Of a stretch of 10,202 nt of DNA, positions 1 to 6,991 are shown one piece after another. The translations under genes were made by a program, and so were the position numbers. The stretch's first letter is position 1. Every line of letters starts with the position of its first letter. Source of the stretch: Nitrospinaceae bacterium (GTDB lineage Bacteria > Nitrospinota > Nitrospinia > Nitrospinales > VA-1); assembly GCA_029261675.1 (NCBI GenBank), contig JAJDBA010000134.1, positions 1 through 10,202 on the forward strand, written 5' to 3'. The notes beneath the pieces are model-generated. The model ran no database searches. It saw nothing but the letters and a program-made list of their open reading frames with translations, and was not told the DNA's origin.

Positions 1-2039
1 TTTTGATAGATTTTTACAGCATCAGCACTTTTCTTAAGAGCCGATGCCGCTTGCAGATAACCTCGATGGGCTTCTACAGTATCTGGACTGAACTCGATGA
101 GTTTTAAAAATGTTTTAAAAGCTAGCTTGACCTCTCCAACACGAAGCTCCCAATACCCCTTATCCAAAGTTTTTTTAATTTGCCCTTCCTGGGCTTCATT
201 TAAATAAGTCTCTATAGCTTTTGGCTCATCTGTGATTTTGCGATAGATACTCAAACTTTCATCAAAGTTTTCCTCTTCTGCATATATCCTTGCCAATGCA
301 AAAAGGGCTTGAAAAGATTCGGCCTGCTTATAAGTTTTGGCTGTGATTTTATAGGCTTCTTTTGCGAGCAGGTTTTCAGTGGCATTATAATATAGAGTCC
401 CAACACGGTTTTGAATTGCCGCTGCAAGCTGTGGAACATCTTTATAGGTTCGCGTGAGGGCCTGCAAACGCGACACCTTCTTTTCCAGGGTGAGTTGTTT
501 TTCGTGAAGATTAAGAATTGATTCGATGGCCTTTTGTTTCCACTTGGGGACATCCGAAAAATCTCTTACCACTTGCACAAAAGATTGCACCAGCTTTTCT
601 TGATTACCAACCAACTCATATATCCGGCTTTGTGAAAATGCTGCCTCGGCCGCCAGACTCCGTTGTTGCGGATAATTACCGACAATTTTTTGAAAATATT
701 TTAAGGCTTGATCTGGAGCGTTATAAGCAAGGGAGAGCTTTCCTTTTTCTAAATAACCCCGCGCTTCGACTCGCGCCAATCCTGAATACTTTTTTATAAC
801 CGTATCGATTTGACCCAATCCAGCATTTACTTTTGAAGTTACGTTATTCCTATCCAACAAGAGGATTTCAATTTCTGACAACCCAGCAATCTCTTCGTTA
901 TCAAGGTGTACCTCTAATATCTGATTAAAAATTTTTCTGGCTGTATCCAAGTGTTTCAACTCTAAATTTAAGACAGCCAAACGATAGCGTGTTTCAGCAA
1001 TCTCGGTTGCATTGGGAAACTGGCGGATATGGTTACCCAAAACCATGGCGCATAAATAGGTATCTTCGGAACATGCATCTTCAATATTTTTTATGGAAGT
1101 CGACGAGTCTGTTGCATAGGGAATTCGTCCTGATTGTGGGAGCTGCCAAATATCAACCGATTTTTTTTTATGTGACGCAAATAGAAGAGTGTTGTTGATA
1201 CCCGGTTGTGGGGAAAAATCGTAGGAAGAACTGTCTGTCAATTGACGATAATTTTCTACACGATCCGCTTTAAAATCAAGCCTCCAAATATTGGGATTGT
1301 CGTCAATGCTCAGTTGTCCATCTAGGTTGGTGTCATCGGAATATCGCGCGAAGAAAAGCAAATCGTTTGACCATGCAGGCGACACATCTATTTCCGGCCC
1401 TTGACTCACATCAATTAAAGAATTTGTTTTAAGGTTTAAAACCTTTAAATCACTATGAGTGTCTCCTGTAACAAAAGCCAGGTACTGCCCCTCCGCAGAA
1501 GTAGAAAGATTAATTCCACCATCTTTCAGAACCAGCGACTTCTCTCCACTTGTCAGATTGGTTTTAAAAATAGAAATTTGAGTTTCGCGTGACGCATAAT
1601 AGATAAATTTCTGATCGGCTGACCATGCGGGGTCCATATCCTCTCCTTTTTCCTGAACAACAGGTACAGGGTCACCGGTATTTTGCAGATCGAGAACATA
1701 GATATCACCGCGTGGGTCGCCGCGATGAGAAACGAAAGCAACCTTTTTGCCATCGGGACTGATCGCAGGGCTTTTGTCTTCGGTACTGTGAAAAGTCAAT
1801 CGACGATCAGGAGGTTGGATTCCAGCGCCTAGATATTTCATCCAAAGGTCAAGGTTGCCGGAGGTATCTGAGACATAAACCATGAAACTCCCATCCGGAG
1901 AAATAGACGGAGCAAAATCTTCACCTGGATTCGAAGTAACCTGAATAGGTTCCAATGCCAAGGCCGGGGCTGCAAAAATGATGGACAAACATAATGCCGC
2001 CAGTCCAAGTCCTGCTCTGATTTTTGAGGAGAGTGTCAT
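1..2039 (-). CDS. Exported TolB-like PD40 beta-propeller protein with C-terminal TPR-like repeats (3' end missing)
   Basis: The reading frame is open from the ATG at 2039 to the left edge with no stop, giving 679 visible residues plus two bases of the next codon. Residues 1-28 form a Sec-type signal peptide: basic S5-K6-I7-R8, a hydrophobic core, then a likely cut after A26-L27-A28. Residues about 38-300 carry PD40/TolB-type blades, visible as SISPDG (45-50), AISPDGKKVAF (92-102), DPAWSADQKFIYYAS (136-150) and SPAWSNDLLFF (220-230). An EF-hand-like calcium loop lies at 236-247. From about 345 onward the protein is helical and TPR/tetratricopeptide-like, for example PDQALKYFQKIVGNYP (442-457) and NFDESLSIYRKI (591-602). 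Two cysteines, C323 and C330, sit at the junction and could form a disulfide in the periplasm. No Shine-Dalgarno is visible before the ATG. The domain order suggests a periplasmic scaffold or sensor. It is not TolB itself, because TolB has an N-terminal alpha/beta domain and no TPR tail. The exact role is unknown. Confidence 0.87.
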   Translation of the reverse strand, partial: MTLSSKIRAGLGLAALCLSIIFAAPALALEPIQVTSNPGEDFAPSISPDGSFMVYVSDTSGNLDLWMKYLGAGIQPPDRRLTFHSTEDKSPAISPDGKKVAFVSHRGDPRGDIYVLDLQNTGDPVPVVQEKGEDMDPAWSADQKFIYYASRETQISIFKTNLTSGEKSLVLKDGGINLSTSAEGQYLAFVTGDTHSDLKVLNLKTNSLIDVSQGPEIDVSPAWSNDLLFFARYSDDTNLDGQLSIDDNPNIWRLDFKADRVENYRQLTDSSSYDFSPQPGINNTLLFASHKKKSVDIWQLPQSGRIPYATDSSTSIKNIEDACSEDTYLCAMVLGNHIRQFPNATEIAETRYRLAVLNLELKHLDTARKIFNQILEVHLDNEEIAGLSEIEILLLDRNNVTSKVNAGLGQIDTVIKKYSGLARVEARGYLEKGKLSLAYNAPDQALKYFQKIVGNYPQQRSLAAEAAFSQSRIYELVGNQEKLVQSFVQVVRDFSDVPKWKQKAIESILNLHEKQLTLEKKVSRLQALTRTYKDVPQLAAAIQNRVGTLYYNATENLLAKEAYKITAKTYKQAESFQALFALARIYAEEENFDESLSIYRKITDEPKAIETYLNEAQEGQIKKTLDKGYWELRVGEVKLAFKTFLKLIEFSPDTVEAHRGYLQAASALKKSADAVKIYQ

Positions 2040-2070
2040 GAAAAAAATGAAATTAAAATATACTTTTAAT

Positions 2071-2076
2071 AGTATA
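2071..2076 (-). promoter_or_regulatory. Candidate -10 box for the TolB-like gene
   Basis: On the minus strand the sequence TATACT (5 of 6 matches to TATAAT) lies about 31 bases ahead of the ATG at 2039, in an AT-rich stretch. No good -35 hexamer is found at 16-18 bases upstream, so this is a weak call. The 106-bp gap between this gene and the upstream co-directional gene (2146-3369) leaves room for a separate promoter. Confidence 0.28.
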
Positions 2077-2145
2077 ACGCAATCGGAATAGGAAATGCGG
2101 AGCGAGATTGGGTGGGCTTATCAGAAGTCTAATTACCTATATCTT

Positions 2146-3369
2146 TCACATATCAGATATGTTTGCCCATTTAAAATTCTGCGTGGGAAGTACCGGATAA
2201 ACCGTAAAAAGCGGCGTATTATAAGGAACCATTGCTGATTCTCTGCCCGGACTCAAAGTCAGGTGGATGTTTACAAAATTGAAGCTCAAACCCTCTTGCC
2301 AGGGTTGCGATGTGTTTTCAGCATATGCAGGCACTTTATCGGATGCATGACTGCGGACCATCATTCCCGAGCCACCTTCCAAGCCATACTCATACAGGTC
2401 AGGAGCACCCTGGATCAGAATCGAAACCTGGGAAGAATCAAACCAGATTTTGAAATTTGAAACCAACTGAATATAGGGCCCTAGAGTTCCGGTACGCTCC
2501 AATACTGCTCGTGGGTAGGCGTATTCAGCGGGTATTTCAGGAGTCCCCGGATAATTTGTAGCGCGGAATTCCTTTTCCTTGACTCTGGAAACGGACAAGA
2601 AGATAAGATTGGGGTCCTCCAACGGAATGTCCAGTATCTCACCATCCTCATAGCTGCAAATTTTTCCCATTTCGAATCCGAGTGGAAAGGAATAACCCAT
2701 TTTTGCATAGTAGGCTCGCATTCCGCCATCCAGCGGGTCATCGGGAGTTTTGCTGATTTTCAAGTCGAATGGCATCATCAGGTGAAAAGCGTTGGTGCGG
2801 GAGTTCATAAAAGGAGCACAGGCCCCGGGGAACTCTTTTTGCACCGCTTTATTATCCGGATCAAACTTTCGCTTAGCGCCGCTAAAGTGCTGGGCGGTTT
2901 TCGACTCTTTGTTCAAACCAAATTTATTCTGGTAATAAGTGGTGGCCCGTCTTTGTGCTATGTCGAGGAAGTATTCTGGTGCGTCACTTTGTACAATCAA
3001 TTTCTGCCGTTCCTGCGCTTCTCCCTTGGCGGGCCGCATGGCTTCATTATAGATACCCAGTTCCGCTTCGGTTTTCTTGATATCTTGATCGAGTTGCCGG
3101 GCGAGTTGTGGATTATCAAATGAGGTTTTGTTGAGCAGGCTCTGCGCCCGTTTCAGCATCTCTACCTTCATATTAAAACGTTTGGGCTCCATTGCCAAGG
3201 CATCGACCGTAGCCATGATGAGGCTGAACTGCTCTTCCGGCAAAAGACCTGCGTTTTCGAATGCATCCTCTTTAATAAAATTTAGTGCCATAGGGCCAAA
3301 CGCCTCTTCCCGACGTATCCCCAGCGTCAACAGATAATTCAGATGAGCACGCGCCTCATTCGTATCCAC
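2146..3369 (-). CDS. Conserved-looking hypothetical protein, 407 aa, family not recognised
   Basis: I do not recognise this protein with confidence. It starts with GTG at 3369, preceded by GGAGG with a 5-base spacer, which is the strongest ribosome-binding site in the window and fixes the start. It ends with TGA. Residues 1-150 are mostly charged, helix-forming sequence (LPEEQFSLIMATVDALAM at 43-60; QLARQLDQDIKKTEAELG at 88-105). Residues about 180-400 look like a beta-rich globular domain with many aromatic, Gly and Pro residues: a segment with C184, N193 and PFDLKI (200-205), then EGGSGMMVRSH (331-341) and FNFVNIHLTLSPG (363-375). There is no signal peptide or membrane segment, so it is probably cytosolic. 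The C-terminal part faintly resembles DUF6065-like or marine-phage hypothetical proteins from memory, but I cannot confirm this. It is divergent from nuoN and co-directional with the TolB-like gene. No function is assigned. Confidence 0.85.
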   Translation of the reverse strand: MDTNEARAHLNYLLTLGIRREEAFGPMALNFIKEDAFENAGLLPEEQFSLIMATVDALAMEPKRFNMKVEMLKRAQSLLNKTSFDNPQLARQLDQDIKKTEAELGIYNEAMRPAKGEAQERQKLIVQSDAPEYFLDIAQRRATTYYQNKFGLNKESKTAQHFSGAKRKFDPDNKAVQKEFPGACAPFMNSRTNAFHLMMPFDLKISKTPDDPLDGGMRAYYAKMGYSFPLGFEMGKICSYEDGEILDIPLEDPNLIFLSVSRVKEKEFRATNYPGTPEIPAEYAYPRAVLERTGTLGPYIQLVSNFKIWFDSSQVSILIQGAPDLYEYGLEGGSGMMVRSHASDKVPAYAENTSQPWQEGLSFNFVNIHLTLSPGRESAMVPYNTPLFTVYPVLPTQNFKWANISDM

Positions 3370-3374
3370 AAAAA

Positions 3375-3379
3375 CCTCC
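3375..3379 (-). promoter_or_regulatory. Strong Shine-Dalgarno deciding the GTG start at 3369
   Basis: Read on the minus strand, GGAGG is followed by five T residues and then GTG. This near-ideal site supports the GTG at 3369 as the true start of the 407-residue protein. Several other genes here (1-2039, 6992-7168, 6509-6946 and 8162-9430) lack any clear Shine-Dalgarno. Confidence 0.8.
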
Positions 3380-3405
3380 GCAGTTTTGGTGATTTAAAAG
3401 CCTCT

Positions 3406-3434
3406 ATTCTGACCGGAAATTATTGGCCTGACAA
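3406..3434 (-). promoter_or_regulatory. Candidate sigma70-type promoter for the 407-aa gene
   Basis: On the minus strand, TTGTCA (3429-3434, 5 of 6 to TTGACA) is separated by 17 bases from CAGAAT (3406-3411, 4 of 6 to TATAAT). Transcription would begin near 3399, giving a short leader of about 30 bases that contains the GGAGG site. Found by eye only. Confidence 0.4.
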
Positions 3435-3457
3435 GGAAAATTCTTACATAACATAGG

Positions 3458-3487
3458 CTAATCACCTATACCGGGATGGGTAATTAG
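3458..3487. promoter_or_regulatory. Imperfect dyad in the divergent intergenic region
   Basis: CTAATCACC (3458-3466) pairs with GGTAATTAG (3479-3487) at 8 of 9 positions around a 12-base centre. A second, overlapping inverted repeat, ATAGG (3453-3457) and CCTAT (3465-3469), shares its left part. The dyad lies between the outward-facing candidate promoters of the 407-residue gene and nuoN, just ahead of the nuoN -35 hexamer. This is where an operator or activator site would be expected. Which protein would bind is unknown. Confidence 0.35.
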
Positions 3488-3494
3488 TGAGAGC

Positions 3495-3521
3495 TTGCAA
3501 AAAGGCTGAAAATGCTATAAA
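3495..3521 (+). promoter_or_regulatory. Candidate extended -10 promoter for nuoN
   Basis: TTGCAA (3495-3500) is followed 15 bases later by TATAAA (3516-3521), which has a TG one base upstream of the hexamer (3513-3514), the extended -10 arrangement that tolerates a poor spacer. Transcription would start near 3528, giving a leader of about 140 bases before the nuoN ATG. A promoter here is expected because the upstream gene is divergent, so nuoN cannot be read from an upstream nuoM. Confidence 0.4.
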
Positions 3522-3523
3522 AC

Positions 3524-3553
3524 ACCCATAAATTACGCTGGGAATTAATGGGT
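3524..3553. promoter_or_regulatory. Thirty-base dyad overlapping the predicted nuoN transcription start
   Basis: ACCCATAAATT (3524-3534) and AATTAATGGGT (3543-3553) are inverted repeats with 10 of 11 positions pairing and an 8-base centre. The dyad starts 2 bases after the candidate -10 box, covering the expected transcription start. It could be a repressor operator or, if transcribed, a hairpin at the 5' end of the leader. A further smaller perfect dyad, CCGTTA/TAACGG, lies in the same leader at 3586-3605. Confidence 0.4.
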
Positions 3554-3585
3554 CAAAAACGAATTTCATAGAGAGCGGATGACCC

Positions 3586-3605
3586 CCGTTACAAGCATAT
3601 AACGG
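3586..3605. promoter_or_regulatory. Small perfect dyad in the nuoN leader
   Basis: CCGTTA (3586-3591) and TAACGG (3600-3605) form a perfect 6-base inverted repeat around 8 bases. It lies 63 bases ahead of the nuoN ATG and well outside the ribosome-binding site (AGGA at 3657-3660). It is not followed by a T run, so it is not an intrinsic terminator. A 6-base arm can occur by chance. Confidence 0.2.
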
Positions 3606-3667
3606 CAGCTAGTAAAGATTTTTATTTAAACGACTGATAAGCCAAAGAAAAAAATCAGGACTTATTT

Positions 3668-5194
3668 ATGGAATTTGCGATCAATTTTGATGATATGAAC
3701 TGGGCAGCAATTGGGCCAGAGTTCATTGTACTGGGAACGGCATTTTTTCTTCTTCTGGCAGGACTCAAAAAGGAGTTGAATCGCAATTCGTTCTTGTCAC
3801 TGGTCACTCTCGGTGGAGTGGGTGCTGCTTTCGTTTTCACGCTTATTATATGGGGCGATGCACCGACAGCGGCGAACGGTAACAATCCCGACATATTCAG
3901 TAGCGCACTTATCCACGACCGATTTTCTCTGGCATTCAATTTAATCATTTTAGCCATGGCGCTGTTCCCGATTTTTGGATCGGTTCGTTATCCACAAGCC
4001 GAACATGAAAATAAAGCGGAATATTTCACCCTATTGCTCATATCAATCGCAGGGATGATGTTCCTAGCCAAATCTGGCAATTTAATTACCATATTTTTAT
4101 CATTGGAGTTGTTCTCCATCTCTCTCTATATCCTTTGCGGATTTTCTGCCAAACATGGAACAGGAAAAGAAGGACCCGGCACTGCACCGGAACTGAGTTG
4201 GGCAACCCAGGCATCGCAAGAGTCGGCAGTAAAATATTTACTGACGGGGGCATTCGCATCTGCTGTTCTGGTTTATGGCATGGCCTTGATTTATGCAGGA
4301 AGCGGAACCACCGAAATTCGACTCATCGGTCAACTGATCCAGGAAAATCCCTACACAAAAAATACGTTGGTTTATATAGGCATGGGACTGATGTTCTGTG
4401 GTCTCGCGTTTAAAATTTCACTGGTGCCTTTTCATTCATGGACGCCCGATGTTTATCAGGGAGCTCCAACACCTATTACCGGATTCATGTCGGTCGCCAC
4501 CAAAGCGGCAGTCTTTGCCGTGATCGCGCGGGTTTTCTTCACCTCTTTCCCGGAACTGGATAAAACATGGATGCCTATTCTATTCGGCGCATCAGTGTTG
4601 ACCATGCTAGTGGGGAATACCGCAGCTATTTTTCAAGACGACCTCAAACGAATGCTGGCCTATTCCGGTGTGGCACATGCTGGATATCTCTTGATAGGAA
4701 TTGTTACCAATACACAAGAAGGTATGGCGAGCATTCTTTTTTATCTTTCAGTCTATTTATTTATGAACATCGGCGCGTTTGCAGTCGTCTTTATGATGGA
4801 AGGCGAAGGCCAGGAAGGCAACTCCATCAATCGATTTAAAGGGCTGGCAAAACGCAGCCCTTTCCTTGCGGCGGCCATGAGTTTGTTTATGGTTTCTCTA
4901 GCCGGGTTCCCTCCGACAGCCGGCTTTTTTGGAAAACTGTTTTTGTTTTATGCTGCTATCAAACAAGGTTATTTCCTCATTACCATTTTGGCGGTAGTTG
5001 CCAGTATTATTTCTGTTTATTTTTATCTGCGCGTAATCGTTATGATGTATTTCCACGAAGACGAATCCGCTCCACAACCCATTTTGCATACGGGAATGCG
5101 GGCACTAGTCACAGTAAGCTCTATCGCGGTTCTTGCAATCGGTCTCTTCCCTTCTTTCCTAATGGAATTGGCCCGTGGCGCCATCCCCTTCTAA
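3668..5194 (+). CDS. nuoN: NADH-quinone oxidoreductase subunit N (complex I membrane subunit)
   Basis: NuoN is one of the three antiporter-like membrane subunits of respiratory complex I and helps move protons across the inner membrane while NADH reduces quinone. The 508-residue product is close to the usual length, about 480-500, and almost entirely hydrophobic helices. Family hallmarks are visible: SLELFSISLYILCGFSAKHG (TM glutamate E147), ESAVKYLLTGAFASA (K189), FKISLVPFHSWTPDVYQGAP (249-267, K249), ATKAAVF (K279), DDLKRMLAYSGVAHAGY (324-340) and GFPPTAGFFGKLFLF (K423). These correspond to E. coli NuoN E133, K158, K217, K247 and K395. The ATG has AGGA 7 bases upstream. No other nuo gene is next to it: the gene upstream is divergent and the gene downstream is a TPR lipoprotein with its own -10 box. 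So this nuoN is either detached from the main nuo operon or an extra copy. Confidence 0.96.
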   Translation: MEFAINFDDMNWAAIGPEFIVLGTAFFLLLAGLKKELNRNSFLSLVTLGGVGAAFVFTLIIWGDAPTAANGNNPDIFSSALIHDRFSLAFNLIILAMALFPIFGSVRYPQAEHENKAEYFTLLLISIAGMMFLAKSGNLITIFLSLELFSISLYILCGFSAKHGTGKEGPGTAPELSWATQASQESAVKYLLTGAFASAVLVYGMALIYAGSGTTEIRLIGQLIQENPYTKNTLVYIGMGLMFCGLAFKISLVPFHSWTPDVYQGAPTPITGFMSVATKAAVFAVIARVFFTSFPELDKTWMPILFGASVLTMLVGNTAAIFQDDLKRMLAYSGVAHAGYLLIGIVTNTQEGMASILFYLSVYLFMNIGAFAVVFMMEGEGQEGNSINRFKGLAKRSPFLAAAMSLFMVSLAGFPPTAGFFGKLFLFYAAIKQGYFLITILAVVASIISVYFYLRVIVMMYFHEDESAPQPILHTGMRALVTVSSIAVLAIGLFPSFLMELARGAIPF

Positions 5195-5254
5195 CCCCCC
5201 TTTTTCCCACAAAACACTACATTCTGAATTAAACTTCTCTTACTTTTATCCCGT

Positions 5255-5260
5255 TATAAT
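5255..5260 (+). promoter_or_regulatory. Consensus -10 box for the TPR lipoprotein gene
   Basis: A perfect TATAAT lies 35 bases ahead of the ATG at 5296, giving an expected start near 5267 and a leader of about 30 bases. The upstream -35 region is T-rich without a good TTGACA match. It suggests the TPR gene is transcribed separately from nuoN, although read-through is possible because no hairpin terminator is seen in the 101-bp gap. Confidence 0.5.
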
Positions 5261-5295
5261 AGAATAGCCTGACTGTTATTTAATCCTGGGATAAA

Positions 5296-6498
5296 ATGCA
5301 TTTGATTCTTATTGTCATTTTTGGTTTTCTGCTTGTCTCTTGTGGGCCTTCAAGCGATTCTCCCGAGTACAAGATCGAGCAACTTACCAGCCAAATTAAA
5401 GACGAACCCGAAGACCCAACCCTACATTACGATTTGGGAAGAGCTTATATTGAAGGCAAAAAATACCATTCCGCACTCAAGGCATTGATCGAAGCCATTC
5501 GCCTCAAAGAAGATTATGGAGACGCTTATCGTGAAAAAGGCATTGCGCTATTTTATTTAAAAAAATATTTCGATGCAGAAAAAGCGCTTAACAAATCTTT
5601 TTCTCTCAACCCCACAAACGCAGATATTGCCACCGATCTGGGTTCCATATTCATAGCAACTGGGAATCTTAAAAAATCTCTACGGTTTCTAAAAATCGCA
5701 CAGAACCGTAACAGCAACATGCATATCGTTTTTAATAACATGGGGGCAGCTCATGCCGAAATCGGTCAAAACAAACAAGCCATAGGCTATTGGGAAAAAG
5801 CACTCGAGGTCTACCCTTTAATGACAGAGGTTCATATCAATATGGGTGTGGTTTACGAAAGGATGGGTAAAAAGAAAAAAGCAATGACGGCTTACCAAAA
5901 AGCCTTGGAGCAAGACGACCGCAACGCTATGGCGCATTACAACCTTGGCGTCATCTACGCAAAAAACAAGGATATTCCAAAAGCAGTTGAGTCTTGGAAG
6001 AAAGCGCGCAAGTTAGACCCCAAAGATGACAAGGTACTGGCCAGCCTGGGCTGGGCTTATGAAAGTTTAGGAAAGAAAAAAAAAGCACTGCAAGAAATCT
6101 TGAAAGCTATAAAGCTTGAACCCTTCAACAGCCAAACCCATTATGCATCTGGCAGAATTCAATCTGATCTCGGAAATTTTGACAAAGCCATCGATGCTCT
6201 TAGCAAAGCTGTAAACCTTGACCCCGAATTTGGAGATGCCTATTTCAGGCTGGGAATTGCCTATGACAATCTCAATGAGAGTAGAGATGCTATTTCAAAT
6301 CTCTTGATCGCAGAAATTATTTATCACAAGAAAAAGGAAATGGATCTATTCAAAAAAATGGGTGAGGAACTGAAACTTTTATTCGAAAAATATGAGTTGA
6401 CCCGAAAACACTTCAGCGAATTACAATTGCCGGATACCTTAAAGGGTTACGACTTGCATAAGAAACCAAAAAGAATCAAAACTTCTAAAGAAAAATAA
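5296..6498 (+). CDS. TPR-repeat lipoprotein, 400 aa
   Basis: Residues 1-16 form a lipoprotein signal: a short hydrophobic stretch ending in the lipobox L13-V14-S15-C16, so C16 would be lipidated. The following G17 rather than Asp is compatible with outer-membrane sorting if the Lol rule applies. From about residue 41 to 345 the protein is a run of about nine 34-residue tetratricopeptide repeats. Typical signatures are DLGRAYIEGKKYHSALKALI (46-65), NMGVVYERMGKKKKAMTAYQ (182-201), NLGVIYAKNKDIPKAVESWK (216-235) and LGWAYESLGKKKKALQEILK (251-270). The tail (346-400) is charged and helical and ends very Lys-rich. TPR superhelices act as protein-docking scaffolds, so an envelope assembly role is likely, but the partner is not visible. 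The length and repeat style recall PilW/PilF-type or NlpI-type lipoproteins, yet no pilus or peptidoglycan gene is nearby. The ribosome-binding site is weak (GGGA, 4 bases from ATG). Confidence 0.9.
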   Translation: MHLILIVIFGFLLVSCGPSSDSPEYKIEQLTSQIKDEPEDPTLHYDLGRAYIEGKKYHSALKALIEAIRLKEDYGDAYREKGIALFYLKKYFDAEKALNKSFSLNPTNADIATDLGSIFIATGNLKKSLRFLKIAQNRNSNMHIVFNNMGAAHAEIGQNKQAIGYWEKALEVYPLMTEVHINMGVVYERMGKKKKAMTAYQKALEQDDRNAMAHYNLGVIYAKNKDIPKAVESWKKARKLDPKDDKVLASLGWAYESLGKKKKALQEILKAIKLEPFNSQTHYASGRIQSDLGNFDKAIDALSKAVNLDPEFGDAYFRLGIAYDNLNESRDAISNLLIAEIIYHKKKEMDLFKKMGEELKLLFEKYELTRKHFSELQLPDTLKGYDLHKKPKRIKTSKEK

Positions 6499-6508
6499 GG
6501 AAACTCGC

Positions 6509-6946
6509 CTATCGTTCAAGAGTAAAAGTAACCGGGCCGTCATTGATCAATTCCACCTGCATATCTGCACCGAATTTACCGGCAGCCACCTTGAGTCCTG
6601 ACTCTGAAATCTGCTGAATAAAGTTTTGATAGAGCAACTGGGCAGCTTCAGGAGCCGCCGCATTATCGAATCCAGGCCGACGCCCTTTAGTGCAATCCCC
6701 CGCCAGGGTAAACTGCGACACCACTAACACCTCGCCGCCAATATCCAAGCACGACAGGTTCATCTTGCCTTTTTGATCGGGAAAAACTCTAAGGTTAAGC
6801 GTTTTTTCAGCAAGAAACAAAACCTTATCGTTATCGTCATTTTTTTCAGCACCAAAGAGAATGAGGAGTCCTTTGGAAATGGAAGCAATGACTTCGCCCT
6901 TTACCATCACCGATGCCCGAGACACCCTTTGCAATACGATTTTCAT
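6509..6946 (-). CDS. dtd: D-aminoacyl-tRNA deacylase (D-tyrosyl-tRNA deacylase)
   Basis: DTD is a cytosolic homodimer that hydrolyses D-amino acids, and glycine wrongly loaded on tRNA-Ala, off tRNA, keeping translation homochiral. The 145-residue product is exactly family length. It opens with the typical MKIVLQRVSRASV, contains the catalytic SQFTL motif (S77-Q78-F79-T80-L81), GRRPGF (88-93), FGADMQVEL (125-133) and the NxGPVT cross-subunit motif (N135-D136-G137-P138-V139-T140). All residues expected for activity are present. The ATG at 6946 matches the family N-terminus even though no Shine-Dalgarno is visible. It is the last gene of the minus-strand cluster, 45 bp after the zinc-ribbon gene, and its stop is 10 bp from the stop of the convergent TPR gene, with no obvious hairpin terminator between them. 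Confidence 0.97.
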   Translation of the reverse strand: MKIVLQRVSRASVMVKGEVIASISKGLLILFGAEKNDDNDKVLFLAEKTLNLRVFPDQKGKMNLSCLDIGGEVLVVSQFTLAGDCTKGRRPGFDNAAAPEAAQLLYQNFIQQISESGLKVAAGKFGADMQVELINDGPVTFTLER

Positions 6947-6991
6947 CGATTTTTTTAGCTGGAAATTTCTGGTTTGTAAAACGCAATCAGG

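Noticed and set aside
1161..1169. Run of nine A/T bases in the TolB-like gene as a possible frameshift
   Set aside because: The propeller and TPR reading continues in the same frame on both sides (SHKKKS encodes through it), so no frame change is needed.
2038..2091. A 17-codon plus-strand frame starting ATGAAAAAAATG with GAGGAGAG just upstream
   Set aside because: The Shine-Dalgarno-like bases and the ATG fall across the start of the minus-strand TolB-like gene, whose signal peptide explains that sequence. The product is very short and has no recognisable feature.
2139..2160. ATATCT/AGATAT hairpin at the end of the 407-aa gene as a terminator
   Set aside because: The 6-base arms are all weak pairs apart from one C-G, the loop is 10 bases, and no T run follows on the minus strand.
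5195..5230. C-run and T-run after nuoN as an intrinsic terminator
   Set aside because: The stretch CCCCCC then TTTTT has no preceding GC-rich inverted repeat, so no stem can form.
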